The translations under genes and the position numbers were made by a program. A DNA stretch of 64,000 bases from a bacterium. GTDB lineage: Bacteria; Hydrothermota; UBA3073; JACQXS01; JAQTXJ01. Where the stretch lies: positions 248,250 to 312,249 of the forward strand of contig JAQUPX010000005.1 of the NCBI GenBank assembly GCA_028716385.1, read 5' to 3'. The stretch's first letter is position 1, and the number at the start of each line of letters is the position of its first letter. A model generated the notes under the pieces. That model did not search any database and was not told where the DNA came from. It saw only the letters and a program-made list of their open reading frames with translations. Below are positions 17,618 through 26,092 of the stretch, one piece after another.

Positions 17618-19768
17618 TTAATTTCCAAACTCTACGGATATTTTACCGTAAAATTCTCTTCCAATAATTGGTCCCCAGTAATATTCGGTTTCTCCTTCAC
17701 CATGCTGCTTCAGGTAGTAATCAAAAAGATTATTAATTCCCAGATTAAATTTAATAGGCCCAAATTTCTTAGATGTGTTAAAATTAGAAACAGAATATAC
17801 AGGCGAATTATGATGGTGAACACTTCCATCTTTGTAAACTGTTTGTACGGCCATTGGCCCATTAACGTTGCCTGTGATATTAAATTCAAGTTCAGAATCT
17901 TTGCGGTATGTAACGGAATAATCGGCACCCCATTGATTTATAAATGGTAAAGTCTGCCCGTTCTCAGATTCAGGGGATAAGGCAAAACCTCCAATCGTTA
18001 AATCTATATTATTTGAATAAGGAGTAAAATTTGATGAAATTTCAATGCCTTTAGAAGTAACCTCTTCGTCTAAGTTATAGTAGTAAAATACAGCTCTTTG
18101 AGTAACGCTATCTATGCCATCTAATCTTGAATTTATAAAATTACTTACATGGTGATAAAAAGAATTGAGTTTAAAATCCACTATCAAGTTACCAATAGTA
18201 GTTAGTTTGCTAACTCCTCCTTCTGCCGAAAATCCTTTTTCGTTTAGCAGGTTTGTATCTCTTTTGACTGTGTAACGGTATCCTGCAGGTAAGTTCTCAA
18301 CACTCCCAAATATGATAGAAGGTGTCCTATAGCCCGTGCCGGCTGCAAAATTAAAGTCTAACCCCAGTAATGTAAACTTTACTGCTCCATACGGTGAAAA
18401 AATTTCTCCATATTCGGAGTTGAAATCAACCCGGGCAGCCGTAAAAACTTCCATTCCTCCGGTTTTCCAATGAGGAGAGGAAAGCCCAATCCCGTAATTA
18501 TCTTCATCATAAGCTTCGAAAAGTCTAACATCATAAAGGTATTCATGATTAAACGAAATTCCTAATGTGAATTGCCCAAGCATAGCGGAGAATTCACTAT
18601 ATAAGTTTTTTTGTTCAGCGGCATAATTCTTATTTTCAACAATACCGTCTTCAGTATAAGAGGATGCGGCTATTTTAAACTTCAGAGGAACGATTTGAGA
18701 ATTTATCCGACTTTGATTCCATAGATTCCAACAGCGGGCAGAAATCTTTTCTGCATTGGGAATAGTCCCGTATTCGTATTCAGGAATTATAGCGCCACTT
18801 TTACGAACTTCATTGGTAATGGAACCTCCGAAAGTTAAATCATAAAAAGGAGAAGGAGTAATTTTTATTGAGGTCAGATAAATGTCACCTAAATGAGCAG
18901 TGTTTTCGCTTATTTTATCTTTGTTGAGGTCAACAAAACCTCGCTCACTATGAGCTGCCATTCCGGTTATGCCAATAGTATTATAAGAGTTGTTGAACAT
19001 ACCGTAAATCTCATTTCCATAATTACGATAAGTATAAGAAGCTTTTGTAATCAATTGAGGAGAAGGCTGAGGGAGTGTTACATTTATGGCACCGGATATG
19101 GCATCGCTTCCCCAAATCGCTCCCGAGGCGCCTTTTAAAATTTCTACCCTGTCCATAAAACTACTTGGAAAAGCGAGTATATACCTTGATGCTAATCCGG
19201 AAACAATAGGCAATCCTTCAAACAAAATCAACGAAAACCTGCCGGGTAATCCCTGGATTGAAACTTCAGAAGTGTTATTACACATACTGCATTTAGTTTG
19301 TAATTCTACTCCCGGCTCTAATTCAATGGCTTCTCCAAGAGTAGAGGCTCCCGATTTTTCAGCTGCTTCTTGTGGAATAACAGTAATAGGTTCAGGAGTT
19401 TTTATCCTGTGGATAGTTTCTTTGCGACCGGTAACTTCTACTTCTTTGAGTTGTATGAAGGACTCTTTTAGAATAACATCTTTTTTTACTGTTTGTCCGT
19501 GCATAACCGTAACGGTAAGTGTCTCAGGTGTAAAACCAATGTATTGATATACAACTTTGAATTCTCCGTGATTCGGAACTTCAATAGTGTACTTCCCGTT
19601 GCCGTCAGTTACTCCGCCTATCGTATATCCTTCCAGCCAAATCTGGGCGGAAACTAAAGGATTCCCTTTCTGGTCATGAACTTTTCCTTCTATTGCTCCG
19701 TGGAAAGCAAAAACGGGCGTATTTAACCCGAGAGTTATAATTAATGCAATTAGTATGTATTTTTTCAT
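17618..19768 (-). CDS. TonB-dependent outer-membrane receptor
   Basis: 716 residues: signal peptide (1-22, ends VFAF), a carboxypeptidase-regulatory-like beta domain (about 25-110, GAIEGKVHDQKGNPLVSAQI), a plug (about 125-235 with SIQGLPGRFSLILFEGLPI and RVEILKGASGAIWGSDAISG), then a beta barrel ending in Asn after a Phe-rich last strand (KISVEFGN). The plug has a CSMC pair just before the QGLPG block. The cargo is not evident; its fusion in one operon with larE suggests nickel, but cobalamin- or iron-type cargo cannot be excluded. A TATAAT overlaps the start codon on the minus strand. Confidence 0.9.
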   Translation of the reverse strand: MKKYILIALIITLGLNTPVFAFHGAIEGKVHDQKGNPLVSAQIWLEGYTIGGVTDGNGKYTIEVPNHGEFKVVYQYIGFTPETLTVTVMHGQTVKKDVILKESFIQLKEVEVTGRKETIHRIKTPEPITVIPQEAAEKSGASTLGEAIELEPGVELQTKCSMCNNTSEVSIQGLPGRFSLILFEGLPIVSGLASRYILAFPSSFMDRVEILKGASGAIWGSDAISGAINVTLPQPSPQLITKASYTYRNYGNEIYGMFNNSYNTIGITGMAAHSERGFVDLNKDKISENTAHLGDIYLTSIKITPSPFYDLTFGGSITNEVRKSGAIIPEYEYGTIPNAEKISARCWNLWNQSRINSQIVPLKFKIAASSYTEDGIVENKNYAAEQKNLYSEFSAMLGQFTLGISFNHEYLYDVRLFEAYDEDNYGIGLSSPHWKTGGMEVFTAARVDFNSEYGEIFSPYGAVKFTLLGLDFNFAAGTGYRTPSIIFGSVENLPAGYRYTVKRDTNLLNEKGFSAEGGVSKLTTIGNLIVDFKLNSFYHHVSNFINSRLDGIDSVTQRAVFYYYNLDEEVTSKGIEISSNFTPYSNNIDLTIGGFALSPESENGQTLPFINQWGADYSVTYRKDSELEFNITGNVNGPMAVQTVYKDGSVHHHNSPVYSVSNFNTSKKFGPIKFNLGINNLFDYYLKQHGEGETEYYWGPIIGREFYGKISVEFGN

Positions 19769-19942
19769 TATACTTATTTGGACAGCAAAGTTACAAAAAA
19801 CTTACGGTTTAAATGAATATATTTTTTTAGAATTGTCTAATCCAACTTCTTATACTATTAAAACAGATATTATTGTCAAGGCTTTCTGATAATAAGGTTA
19901 TTTATTTTATCAAGGTTAAAATGATATTGCCCAATAAAAAAC

Positions 19943-19970
19943 TTGCAAATATTAATTGATGCGATATTTT
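19943..19970 (+). promoter_or_regulatory. Promoter of the AsnB-like gene, leaderless arrangement
   Basis: TTGCAA at 19943-19948, 16-nt spacer, TATTTT at 19965-19970, 8 nt before the ATG at 19979. No Shine-Dalgarno sequence. Confidence 0.4.
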
Positions 19971-19978
19971 AAAAAATT

Positions 19979-21772
19979 ATGGGTAGAATTTCCGGCGGAA
20001 TATGGTTTGCAGAAAATACGGACAGAGAACTGATTACTCGTATGTCAAAACTAATGACTACGGGAAAAGATAATTCTAATGAAGAATATTTTGACCCCAA
20101 ATGTGGTTTAAGTATTAACTTGCCTGCAAAACACAAGGGAACGCCTACGTATCCTCTGCATAATGAAAACAAATCAATATGGCTTATAATTGATGGTGAA
20201 ATATATAATGCCGCTGACCTGAAATCCGAATTAATAACAAAAAAACACATATTCTATGCAAATATGGACAATGAAACAATTTTACACCTTTACGAAGAAA
20301 AAGGTCCTGAATGTTTGAAAAAATTAAACGGTAGTTTCGCATTGGCAATTTATGATTCTAATAATAATACTTTGTTGTTAGCACGGGATAGATTGGGCAT
20401 TAAACCTTTGTATTACTGGGAAAATGGAAAACAAACTCTATTTGCTTCCGAAATAAAAGCGCTTTTGCTTTCTAAAGATGTAAAAAAGACTCCAAATGAT
20501 GCGATAATTTATGATTTCCTTGCCACGGGAGTACACGAACATACCGAAGATACTTTTTTTGCCGGGATAAAAAAAGTAATGCAGGGAGAATATATATTAA
20601 TAAATAATAGAGAAATAAAAAAAACAAAATATTGGGAACTAGGGCGAAATGTAGGGCAAGGCTTTAGCCTTGAGAAGAAAGATAAAAAGGTATTAGATGA
20701 GTTCATATCTCTATTTGAGGATTCGGTAAGAATAAGAACCGAATGGGGGAGAGGCAAAACCGGAGCGCTTTTAAGTGGAGGACTTGATTCTTCCTTTGTA
20801 ACTGGGGTGTTGAATGAATTTATTAAACCTGTTACTTTTTCGTCCTGTCATCCTGATTTCTCTCTTGATGAATTGAAATATGTAAAAGCAGTAACACGGA
20901 AGCATAACCTTTATAATTCCCCTATTTCCTCTACAAGTAAAGATATATGGGGAAATATGGAAGAATGTATCTGGCACGAGGATGAACCTATAAGAGCGTT
21001 AAGTTCCGTGGACCACTTTTTATTGATGAAATTTGTAGATTCTCAAGGGATAGATTCGTTATTTGATGGACAGGGGGGAGATGAGCTTTTTCACGGATAT
21101 TTGGGGCATTATATGCAGTTTTTAAACGAACTTCTAAAACAGGGACATTTGTTAAGATTTACTAAAGAGTTTCTTTCAGGAATAGACCTTATTGGATATG
21201 GGATAAAAGATAGATGGCTCGGGCGACAAGATGCAGTGGCGTTTATTCATCCTGATTTTAAAAATAAATTTAACGGAAGAGAAAAGCAAATATTAAACGA
21301 ATGTTTTCCAAATACACTAAAAGAGAAATCATTCTTTGCAATTACAAAATACAGCATACCTTTCTTATTAAAAGAAACAGAACGAAATGCAGGTGCGTTC
21401 GGAATAGAACTTAAACTTCCTTTCCTTGACCACAGAATAGTAGAATATGTATTTTCTTTGCCTGTAAAGTATAAGATTCGTAATTCTTGGTCCAAATGGT
21501 TGTTAAGAAAGTCCGGTTCCGACTTACTGCCCGAACCTGTCAAAAAGCGAAGAAGAAAAATTGGATTTGGAACGCCGGAAGCAAGATGGACTTATGAGTT
21601 AAGACAAAAAGTAGCGCCCATATTAAATGAAATGAGTTCAAAATATATGGACAAGAAAAAACTATTAACGCTATTTAATGATTTTTCTAATGGCAAACCT
21701 GTTCAGACTGATTTTTTCTGGCGAATAATAAGTTTGGAAATATGGTTGAGAAAGTTCGCGATAAAAGATTGA
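19979..21772 (+). CDS. Asparagine synthase-like amidotransferase with a dead glutaminase site
   Basis: 597 residues, AsnB length and domain order: an Ntn-hydrolase-like domain (1-190) and a synthetase domain with PP-loop SGGLDSS and later DGQGGDELFHGY and ELKLPFLDHRIVEYV. Active AsnB begins Met-Cys-Gly; here it is MGRISGG, so the nucleophilic Cys is Gly. The RHRGPDG and RRLSI blocks are missing, and NGEIYN reads DGEIYN. Glutamine hydrolysis is therefore unlikely; it may use free ammonia or another nucleophile. A palindromic insert encodes part of the interdomain linker (about residues 225-232). Several AsnB paralogues act in surface-glycan or peptide modification. Confidence 0.88.
   Translation: MGRISGGIWFAENTDRELITRMSKLMTTGKDNSNEEYFDPKCGLSINLPAKHKGTPTYPLHNENKSIWLIIDGEIYNAADLKSELITKKHIFYANMDNETILHLYEEKGPECLKKLNGSFALAIYDSNNNTLLLARDRLGIKPLYYWENGKQTLFASEIKALLLSKDVKKTPNDAIIYDFLATGVHEHTEDTFFAGIKKVMQGEYILINNREIKKTKYWELGRNVGQGFSLEKKDKKVLDEFISLFEDSVRIRTEWGRGKTGALLSGGLDSSFVTGVLNEFIKPVTFSSCHPDFSLDELKYVKAVTRKHNLYNSPISSTSKDIWGNMEECIWHEDEPIRALSSVDHFLLMKFVDSQGIDSLFDGQGGDELFHGYLGHYMQFLNELLKQGHLLRFTKEFLSGIDLIGYGIKDRWLGRQDAVAFIHPDFKNKFNGREKQILNECFPNTLKEKSFFAITKYSIPFLLKETERNAGAFGIELKLPFLDHRIVEYVFSLPVKYKIRNSWSKWLLRKSGSDLLPEPVKKRRRKIGFGTPEARWTYELRQKVAPILNEMSSKYMDKKKLLTLFNDFSNGKPVQTDFFWRIISLEIWLRKFAIKD
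20651..20672. repeat. Palindromic element inside the AsnB-like coding sequence
   Basis: GTAGGG then CAAGGCT, TT, AGCCTTG (perfect 7-bp arms) in frame, encoding VGQGFSL in the linker between the two domains. It shares its prefix and core with the intergenic element at 16638-16660. Confidence 0.7.
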
Positions 21773-21792
21773 TAAAAAAATAAAAGTTTTTT

Positions 21793-22284
21793 TTATTTGA
21801 GATTGTTTTGTGCAACGCTGTTTTTTGCGGCTTTTTTGGAATCAAGATTTTCTTTAAAACTTATAAGAAGCCATAATGCAATTCCAATACTTATGCTTGA
21901 ATCCGCAACATTAAATACATAAAATCTTGCATTCCCGATACCAAAATCAATAAAATCGATTACTGCTTTTACTCTAATCCTGTCTATTAAATTTCCAAAA
22001 GCTCCGCTGAGTATTAGCAGTAATGGTAAATGATATTTAATATCTATTTTTTTTAACATAAAAACAATTAAAATGATTGCAATAATTACAAATGGTATGT
22101 ATGGAATACTGAAATTTAAGCCAAAAACGCCATTTTTGTTATACAAAAGCGTGAATTGTAGAAAATTGCCGATTATATGCAACGACTGATACTCAACGAG
22201 GTTTTTTGTTACTAAAAATTTTGTTAACTGGTCTGCTACTATTATAGCTAGAACAATTGTGATTTTTCTCCACATTTTATACAA
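21793..22284 (-). CDS. lspA: Lipoprotein signal peptidase (signal peptidase II)
   Basis: 163 residues, four transmembrane helices, with the two catalytic aspartates of this inner-membrane aspartyl protease in GNLIDRIRVKAVIDFIDFG and FNVADSSISIG. It removes signal peptides from prolipoproteins. The start overlaps the upstream dksA-like gene by 37 nt (or 28 nt if the Met at 22275 is used). It is the last gene of the ileS operon, a conserved bacterial linkage. Confidence 0.96.
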   Translation of the reverse strand: MYKMWRKITIVLAIIVADQLTKFLVTKNLVEYQSLHIIGNFLQFTLLYNKNGVFGLNFSIPYIPFVIIAIILIVFMLKKIDIKYHLPLLLILSGAFGNLIDRIRVKAVIDFIDFGIGNARFYVFNVADSSISIGIALWLLISFKENLDSKKAAKNSVAQNNLK

Positions 22285-23120
22285 AATTCCGCATGCGGAA
22301 CAGCTTTAAGTCTATTGATGTCTATTTGTTCTCCACAAGATTCACATATCCCGTAATTTCCGGATGCTAATCTGTCTAATGCTCCGTGAATTTTTCGTAA
22401 TTCTTTTACAATAGAACTTATCATATAAGAATTTTGTTCTTTTGTTTCTGTGTCGCTTGCAATATCCCCTATATGTAATGGATGACTTGATGCATCACCG
22501 GAATCTTCCTGCTGAGTATGTCTGAATTTTTCTTCTAATTTTGTCAGCCTGCTTTCAAGGTCTGTTTTTCTTTTTAAAAGCAGATTTCTTATATATTGCA
22601 AATTTTGTTCATCTAATGCCTGGCTTAGACCTTTCTTTGTTTTCTTGACGGGAGTTAGTTTTGAGGTAATCGGCTTAATTGGCTGAACTTTTTTTGAACT
22701 GGGCTTTATTTGTGGAGTCTTTAGTAATTTGGGTTTTGTTTTTGAAGGGACTTTTTTACGCAAGACAGGTTTTATTGTTTTTTTAGCCTTCAGTGTAGCA
22801 ATAGTCTTTTTATTTTTAACTTTAAGCATAGTTTTCATTTTGGGTTTAATTTTCTTTACTATTTTGGATTTTTTCACTTTAAGTTTACTTGAAACGGATT
22901 TGACTTTGAAAGTCTTTTTAACTTTTGACGCCGGTTTAGATTTTTTAATTAATGCAGTTTTTCCCCGTTTTATAACATTTTTCGCTTTTTTTGTCGTTGC
23001 TTTTACTGGTAATTTAGTTTTCTTTATTTTAAGTTTAGCTTTATTTGTCTTGCTGGCAGGCAGATTCTTTTTACTTTTTTTAACCTTCAACAGGTTCTTT
23101 TTTTTCGATTTCTTTTTCAT
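22248..23120 (-). CDS. DksA/TraR zinc-finger protein with histone-like Lys-rich N-terminus
   Basis: 290 residues. The last ~115 form a DksA/TraR-type module: a coiled coil (LLLKRKTDLESRLTKLEEKF), the usual middle block with DASSHPLHIGDIASDT, and a C4 zinc finger (CESCGEQIDINRL, then FCIKC). Such proteins bind the RNA polymerase secondary channel. The first ~165 residues are almost only Lys, Pro, Ala, Val, Thr and Ser in histone-H1-like repeats, probably a nucleic-acid-binding tail. It overlaps ileS by 41 nt and lspA by 37 nt, so it is tightly cotranscribed. Confidence 0.88.
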   Translation of the reverse strand: MKKKSKKKNLLKVKKSKKNLPASKTNKAKLKIKKTKLPVKATTKKAKNVIKRGKTALIKKSKPASKVKKTFKVKSVSSKLKVKKSKIVKKIKPKMKTMLKVKNKKTIATLKAKKTIKPVLRKKVPSKTKPKLLKTPQIKPSSKKVQPIKPITSKLTPVKKTKKGLSQALDEQNLQYIRNLLLKRKTDLESRLTKLEEKFRHTQQEDSGDASSHPLHIGDIASDTETKEQNSYMISSIVKELRKIHGALDRLASGNYGICESCGEQIDINRLKAVPHAEFCIKCGEKSQLF

Positions 23121-25824
23121 AGTCCCCCTCCTTTATTACTTTACTGCATTTAACACACAGTGTCGGATGTTCATTATTTTTACCTACTTCCTTTTCCCTT
23201 ATCCAGCATCGTTCACATTTACTGTATTCACATAAATTAACCTTAATATCTAACTTTTTGAACGTAACCATATTTTCTACTCTGTCAACAATAACTTCAG
23301 AAACAATAAATATTGAAGGCAATAAAGCTATTTTATCCCTCAGTAGAGATAATAACTTTTCATCCTTAGAGTCAATAATGACAGTTGCTTCCAGTCCGCT
23401 GCCTATGGTTTTGTTCGCTCTTGCCTGTTCTAGGGCAAGTAAGACCTCATCTCTTATCTCGCTTATTACCGCATACTCATTTGCGAGTTTTTCGTTTTTC
23501 CATTCTTCCTGGACCACAGGCAATTTTTCTAAGTGTATGCTTCCGGAATTGAAGTAGCCCCATACTTCTTCAGAAGTAAAAGGCAATATTGGGGCAACTA
23601 GTCTTGCAAGAGCGCTTAATGTTTCAGATAAAACTGTCTGTGCGCTCTGACGTGAAATGGATGACTTCCCGTGAGTATATAACCTGTCTTTCAACGTGTC
23701 GAAATAGAATTGCGATAATTCCATAACACAGTAGTTATGTATTAAATGGTAAACTTTATAAAATTCAAACTCTTCGTAAGCTTTGGTTACGTTCTCTATA
23801 AGAACTGCAAGTTTATGCAACATCAGCTTGTCTACTTCCCATAATTTTTCATAAGACAATGCTTTTTTGTAATCATATAAATTTCCAAGTAAAAACTTAA
23901 ACGTATTTCTGATTTTCCTGTAAGCTGTTGTGGCAGTTTCCAACCCATCCGTACTGAACATAATGTCACAGGTGTAATCCAAACCCGAAAGGTATAATCT
24001 TACTATATCTGCTCCGTATTTTTTAATAACTTCCATTGGTTGGACGACGTTCCCTTGTGATTTTGACATTTTCTTGCCTTCTTTATCAAGTATAAGCCCG
24101 TGAGTTAAAACCGATTTGAAACAACTCTGTTCCTCCGTAACCATTGACAGAATTAATGAATGCTGGAACCAACACCTATGCTGATCAACGGCTTCACAAT
24201 AAAGGTTGGCAGGAAATTTTAGTTTCTCTTTTACTACTGCATAGTAACTGGAAGAAGAATCAATCCATACATCAAAAATATCTTCTTCCTTTTTGAATTC
24301 TTTGTTCCCGCATTTCGGGCATACTGCATCTATCTTTGTGTTTTCATCAAACCAGATATCCGTGCCATTTACCTTAACAAGCTGGATTGCCTTTTCTATT
24401 ATTTCCGTTGTTAGTATTGCTTCTCCGCAAGCTTTACAATATAACGCGGGTATTGGAATTCCCCAGCTTCTTTGCCTTGATAAACACCAGTCAGGCCTTT
24501 GCATAATGTTATTTGTAATCCTTTTTTTACTCCATTCTGGCATCCATTTGACTTTTTCAATCTCTTCAACACAACGTGTTCTCAAATTATTATGTTCCAT
24601 ATTTAAGAACCATTGTGGCGTAGCTCTGAATATAAGTGGAGTTTTACATCTCCAGCAATGAGGATATGAGTGTTGAAAATCCTCTTTATACATGAGTGTC
24701 CCGTTATTTGTCAGTATTTCTATAATATCTTTATCCGCATCAAATATATTTTTGCCCTGTAATTCCGGAACTTCTTCCGTGAAACATCCCTTTTCATCAA
24801 CAGGGGATAAAATCGGCAGATTATATGTGATACTTGCCAGGTAATCTTCATATCCGTGCCCGGGAGCTATATGAACACAGCCTGTTCCGGATTCGGAAGT
24901 CACAAAACTGGATAGTATAATTTTCCCTGTTCTGTCAAGAAATGGATGTTTGTATTCTATGTTTCCAAGTTCTTTGCCTAAAACGGTCTTTTCAATCTTA
25001 TAATCTTTTATTTTTAGTTTTTCCACAACCGTAGGCAATAGAGAATCTGCTATTATAAGCGTTTCTTTTTCGGTTTTAACAAAGGCATATTTGAATCCCG
25101 AGTTTATTGCACAGGCGACGTTTGCCGGAAGTGTCCATGGTGTAGTAGTCCATATTAAAATATAAGTTTCCGGCATAGACAATATCTTGAATTTAACGTA
25201 AACGGATGGAGATGTGAAATCTTTATAATCAAGTTCTGCTTCGGCAAGTGCTGTCCTGCATTTCATACACCAGTGAACGGGGCGTTTTGCGCGGTATATA
25301 TATCCTTTGGAAACCATTATTTTAAATACTTCCAGAACCTTTGCCTCGTATTCCTTTGACATAGTGATGTAGGGGTGGTCCCAGTCTGCAAAAGTTCCTA
25401 ATCTTTTGAATTCCTGCCGTTGAATATCAACGGATTCTTCTGCATATTTTTTACATTCCTGCCTTAGCTGGTTTTTGGATGAAAAACTTTTAGCGCCTTT
25501 CTTTTTGATAACGGCATGTTCAATTGGCATTCCGTGACAATCCCAACCCGGTATAAAATGGACTTTATAACCTGCCATAATTTTATACCTGATAACCATA
25601 TCCTTAAGTACACGGTTAAATGCTGTTCCTAAGTGTGCGTGTTCGTTAGCATAAGGTGGCCCATCATGAAATATATACTCGGGTGCATTAGCCCTGTTTT
25701 TCTGTATGAGGTTATATAAATCAGCGTCTGCCCAGTTTTTAAGGATGTCTGCCTCTTTCTGGACAAGATTCGCACGCATAGGGAATGCTGTGCGAGGCAA
25801 TATTACGGTATCCTTATAAAGCAT
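23080..25824 (-). CDS. ileS: Isoleucyl-tRNA synthetase
   Basis: 914 residues, standard for IleS. The class I motifs are HAHLG (HIGH equivalent, about 62-66, in PPYANEHAHLGTAFN) and KMSKS (about 584). The CP1 editing region has WTTTPWTLPANVA, and the C-terminal zinc finger is CERCWIREK...CVKCSKV. The N-terminus LPRTAFPMRANL is typical and supports the ATG at 25824. It charges tRNA-Ile. It is the first gene of the ileS - dksA-like - lspA operon. No T-box leader is seen; the promoter sits only 10 nt upstream. Confidence 0.97.
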   Translation of the reverse strand: MLYKDTVILPRTAFPMRANLVQKEADILKNWADADLYNLIQKNRANAPEYIFHDGPPYANEHAHLGTAFNRVLKDMVIRYKIMAGYKVHFIPGWDCHGMPIEHAVIKKKGAKSFSSKNQLRQECKKYAEESVDIQRQEFKRLGTFADWDHPYITMSKEYEAKVLEVFKIMVSKGYIYRAKRPVHWCMKCRTALAEAELDYKDFTSPSVYVKFKILSMPETYILIWTTTPWTLPANVACAINSGFKYAFVKTEKETLIIADSLLPTVVEKLKIKDYKIEKTVLGKELGNIEYKHPFLDRTGKIILSSFVTSESGTGCVHIAPGHGYEDYLASITYNLPILSPVDEKGCFTEEVPELQGKNIFDADKDIIEILTNNGTLMYKEDFQHSYPHCWRCKTPLIFRATPQWFLNMEHNNLRTRCVEEIEKVKWMPEWSKKRITNNIMQRPDWCLSRQRSWGIPIPALYCKACGEAILTTEIIEKAIQLVKVNGTDIWFDENTKIDAVCPKCGNKEFKKEEDIFDVWIDSSSSYYAVVKEKLKFPANLYCEAVDQHRCWFQHSLILSMVTEEQSCFKSVLTHGLILDKEGKKMSKSQGNVVQPMEVIKKYGADIVRLYLSGLDYTCDIMFSTDGLETATTAYRKIRNTFKFLLGNLYDYKKALSYEKLWEVDKLMLHKLAVLIENVTKAYEEFEFYKVYHLIHNYCVMELSQFYFDTLKDRLYTHGKSSISRQSAQTVLSETLSALARLVAPILPFTSEEVWGYFNSGSIHLEKLPVVQEEWKNEKLANEYAVISEIRDEVLLALEQARANKTIGSGLEATVIIDSKDEKLLSLLRDKIALLPSIFIVSEVIVDRVENMVTFKKLDIKVNLCEYSKCERCWIREKEVGKNNEHPTLCVKCSKVIKEGDYEKEIEKKEPVEG

Positions 25825-25834
25825 AAGATTGGAG

Positions 25835-25862
25835 TTTATAATAGTAGTCTTATAAAAGTCAA
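25835..25862 (-). promoter_or_regulatory. ileS: Promoter of the ileS operon
   Basis: Minus strand: TTGACT (25862-25857), 16-nt spacer, TATAAA (25840-25835), 10 nt to the ATG. Transcription is expected to begin about 4 nt before the start codon, leaving no room for a leader regulator or Shine-Dalgarno site. Confidence 0.6.
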
Positions 25863-26092
25863 GTAATATCTTAAATTGTGTCTTCCCTCATTTCTCCTCG
25901 TAAAATCTTAATCTAAACATTTGGTTCATTTCATATAAAGTATTTCGTACACTGTTATGGGGCTTCTTCCATTTACCCTTTATTAACCTCTTATACTGTA
26001 AAAGTAGATTGATGCCCGGTATTTCCTACGACCCAAAATATCCTCCAAGTCTTAATTTTGCCTTATCTATCAACGAGTTGAAATTTTCTACC

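Noticed and set aside
22729..23235. A plus-strand Phe/Leu-rich frame of 168 codons.
   Set aside because: It is the antisense of the Lys-rich dksA-like tail; Lys codons read as Phe/Leu on the other strand.
25825..26092. A possible T-box or other leader regulator before ileS.
   Set aside because: A sigma-70 promoter lies 10 nt before the ileS start, so this region would not be in the main transcript, and no T-box sequence is visible.
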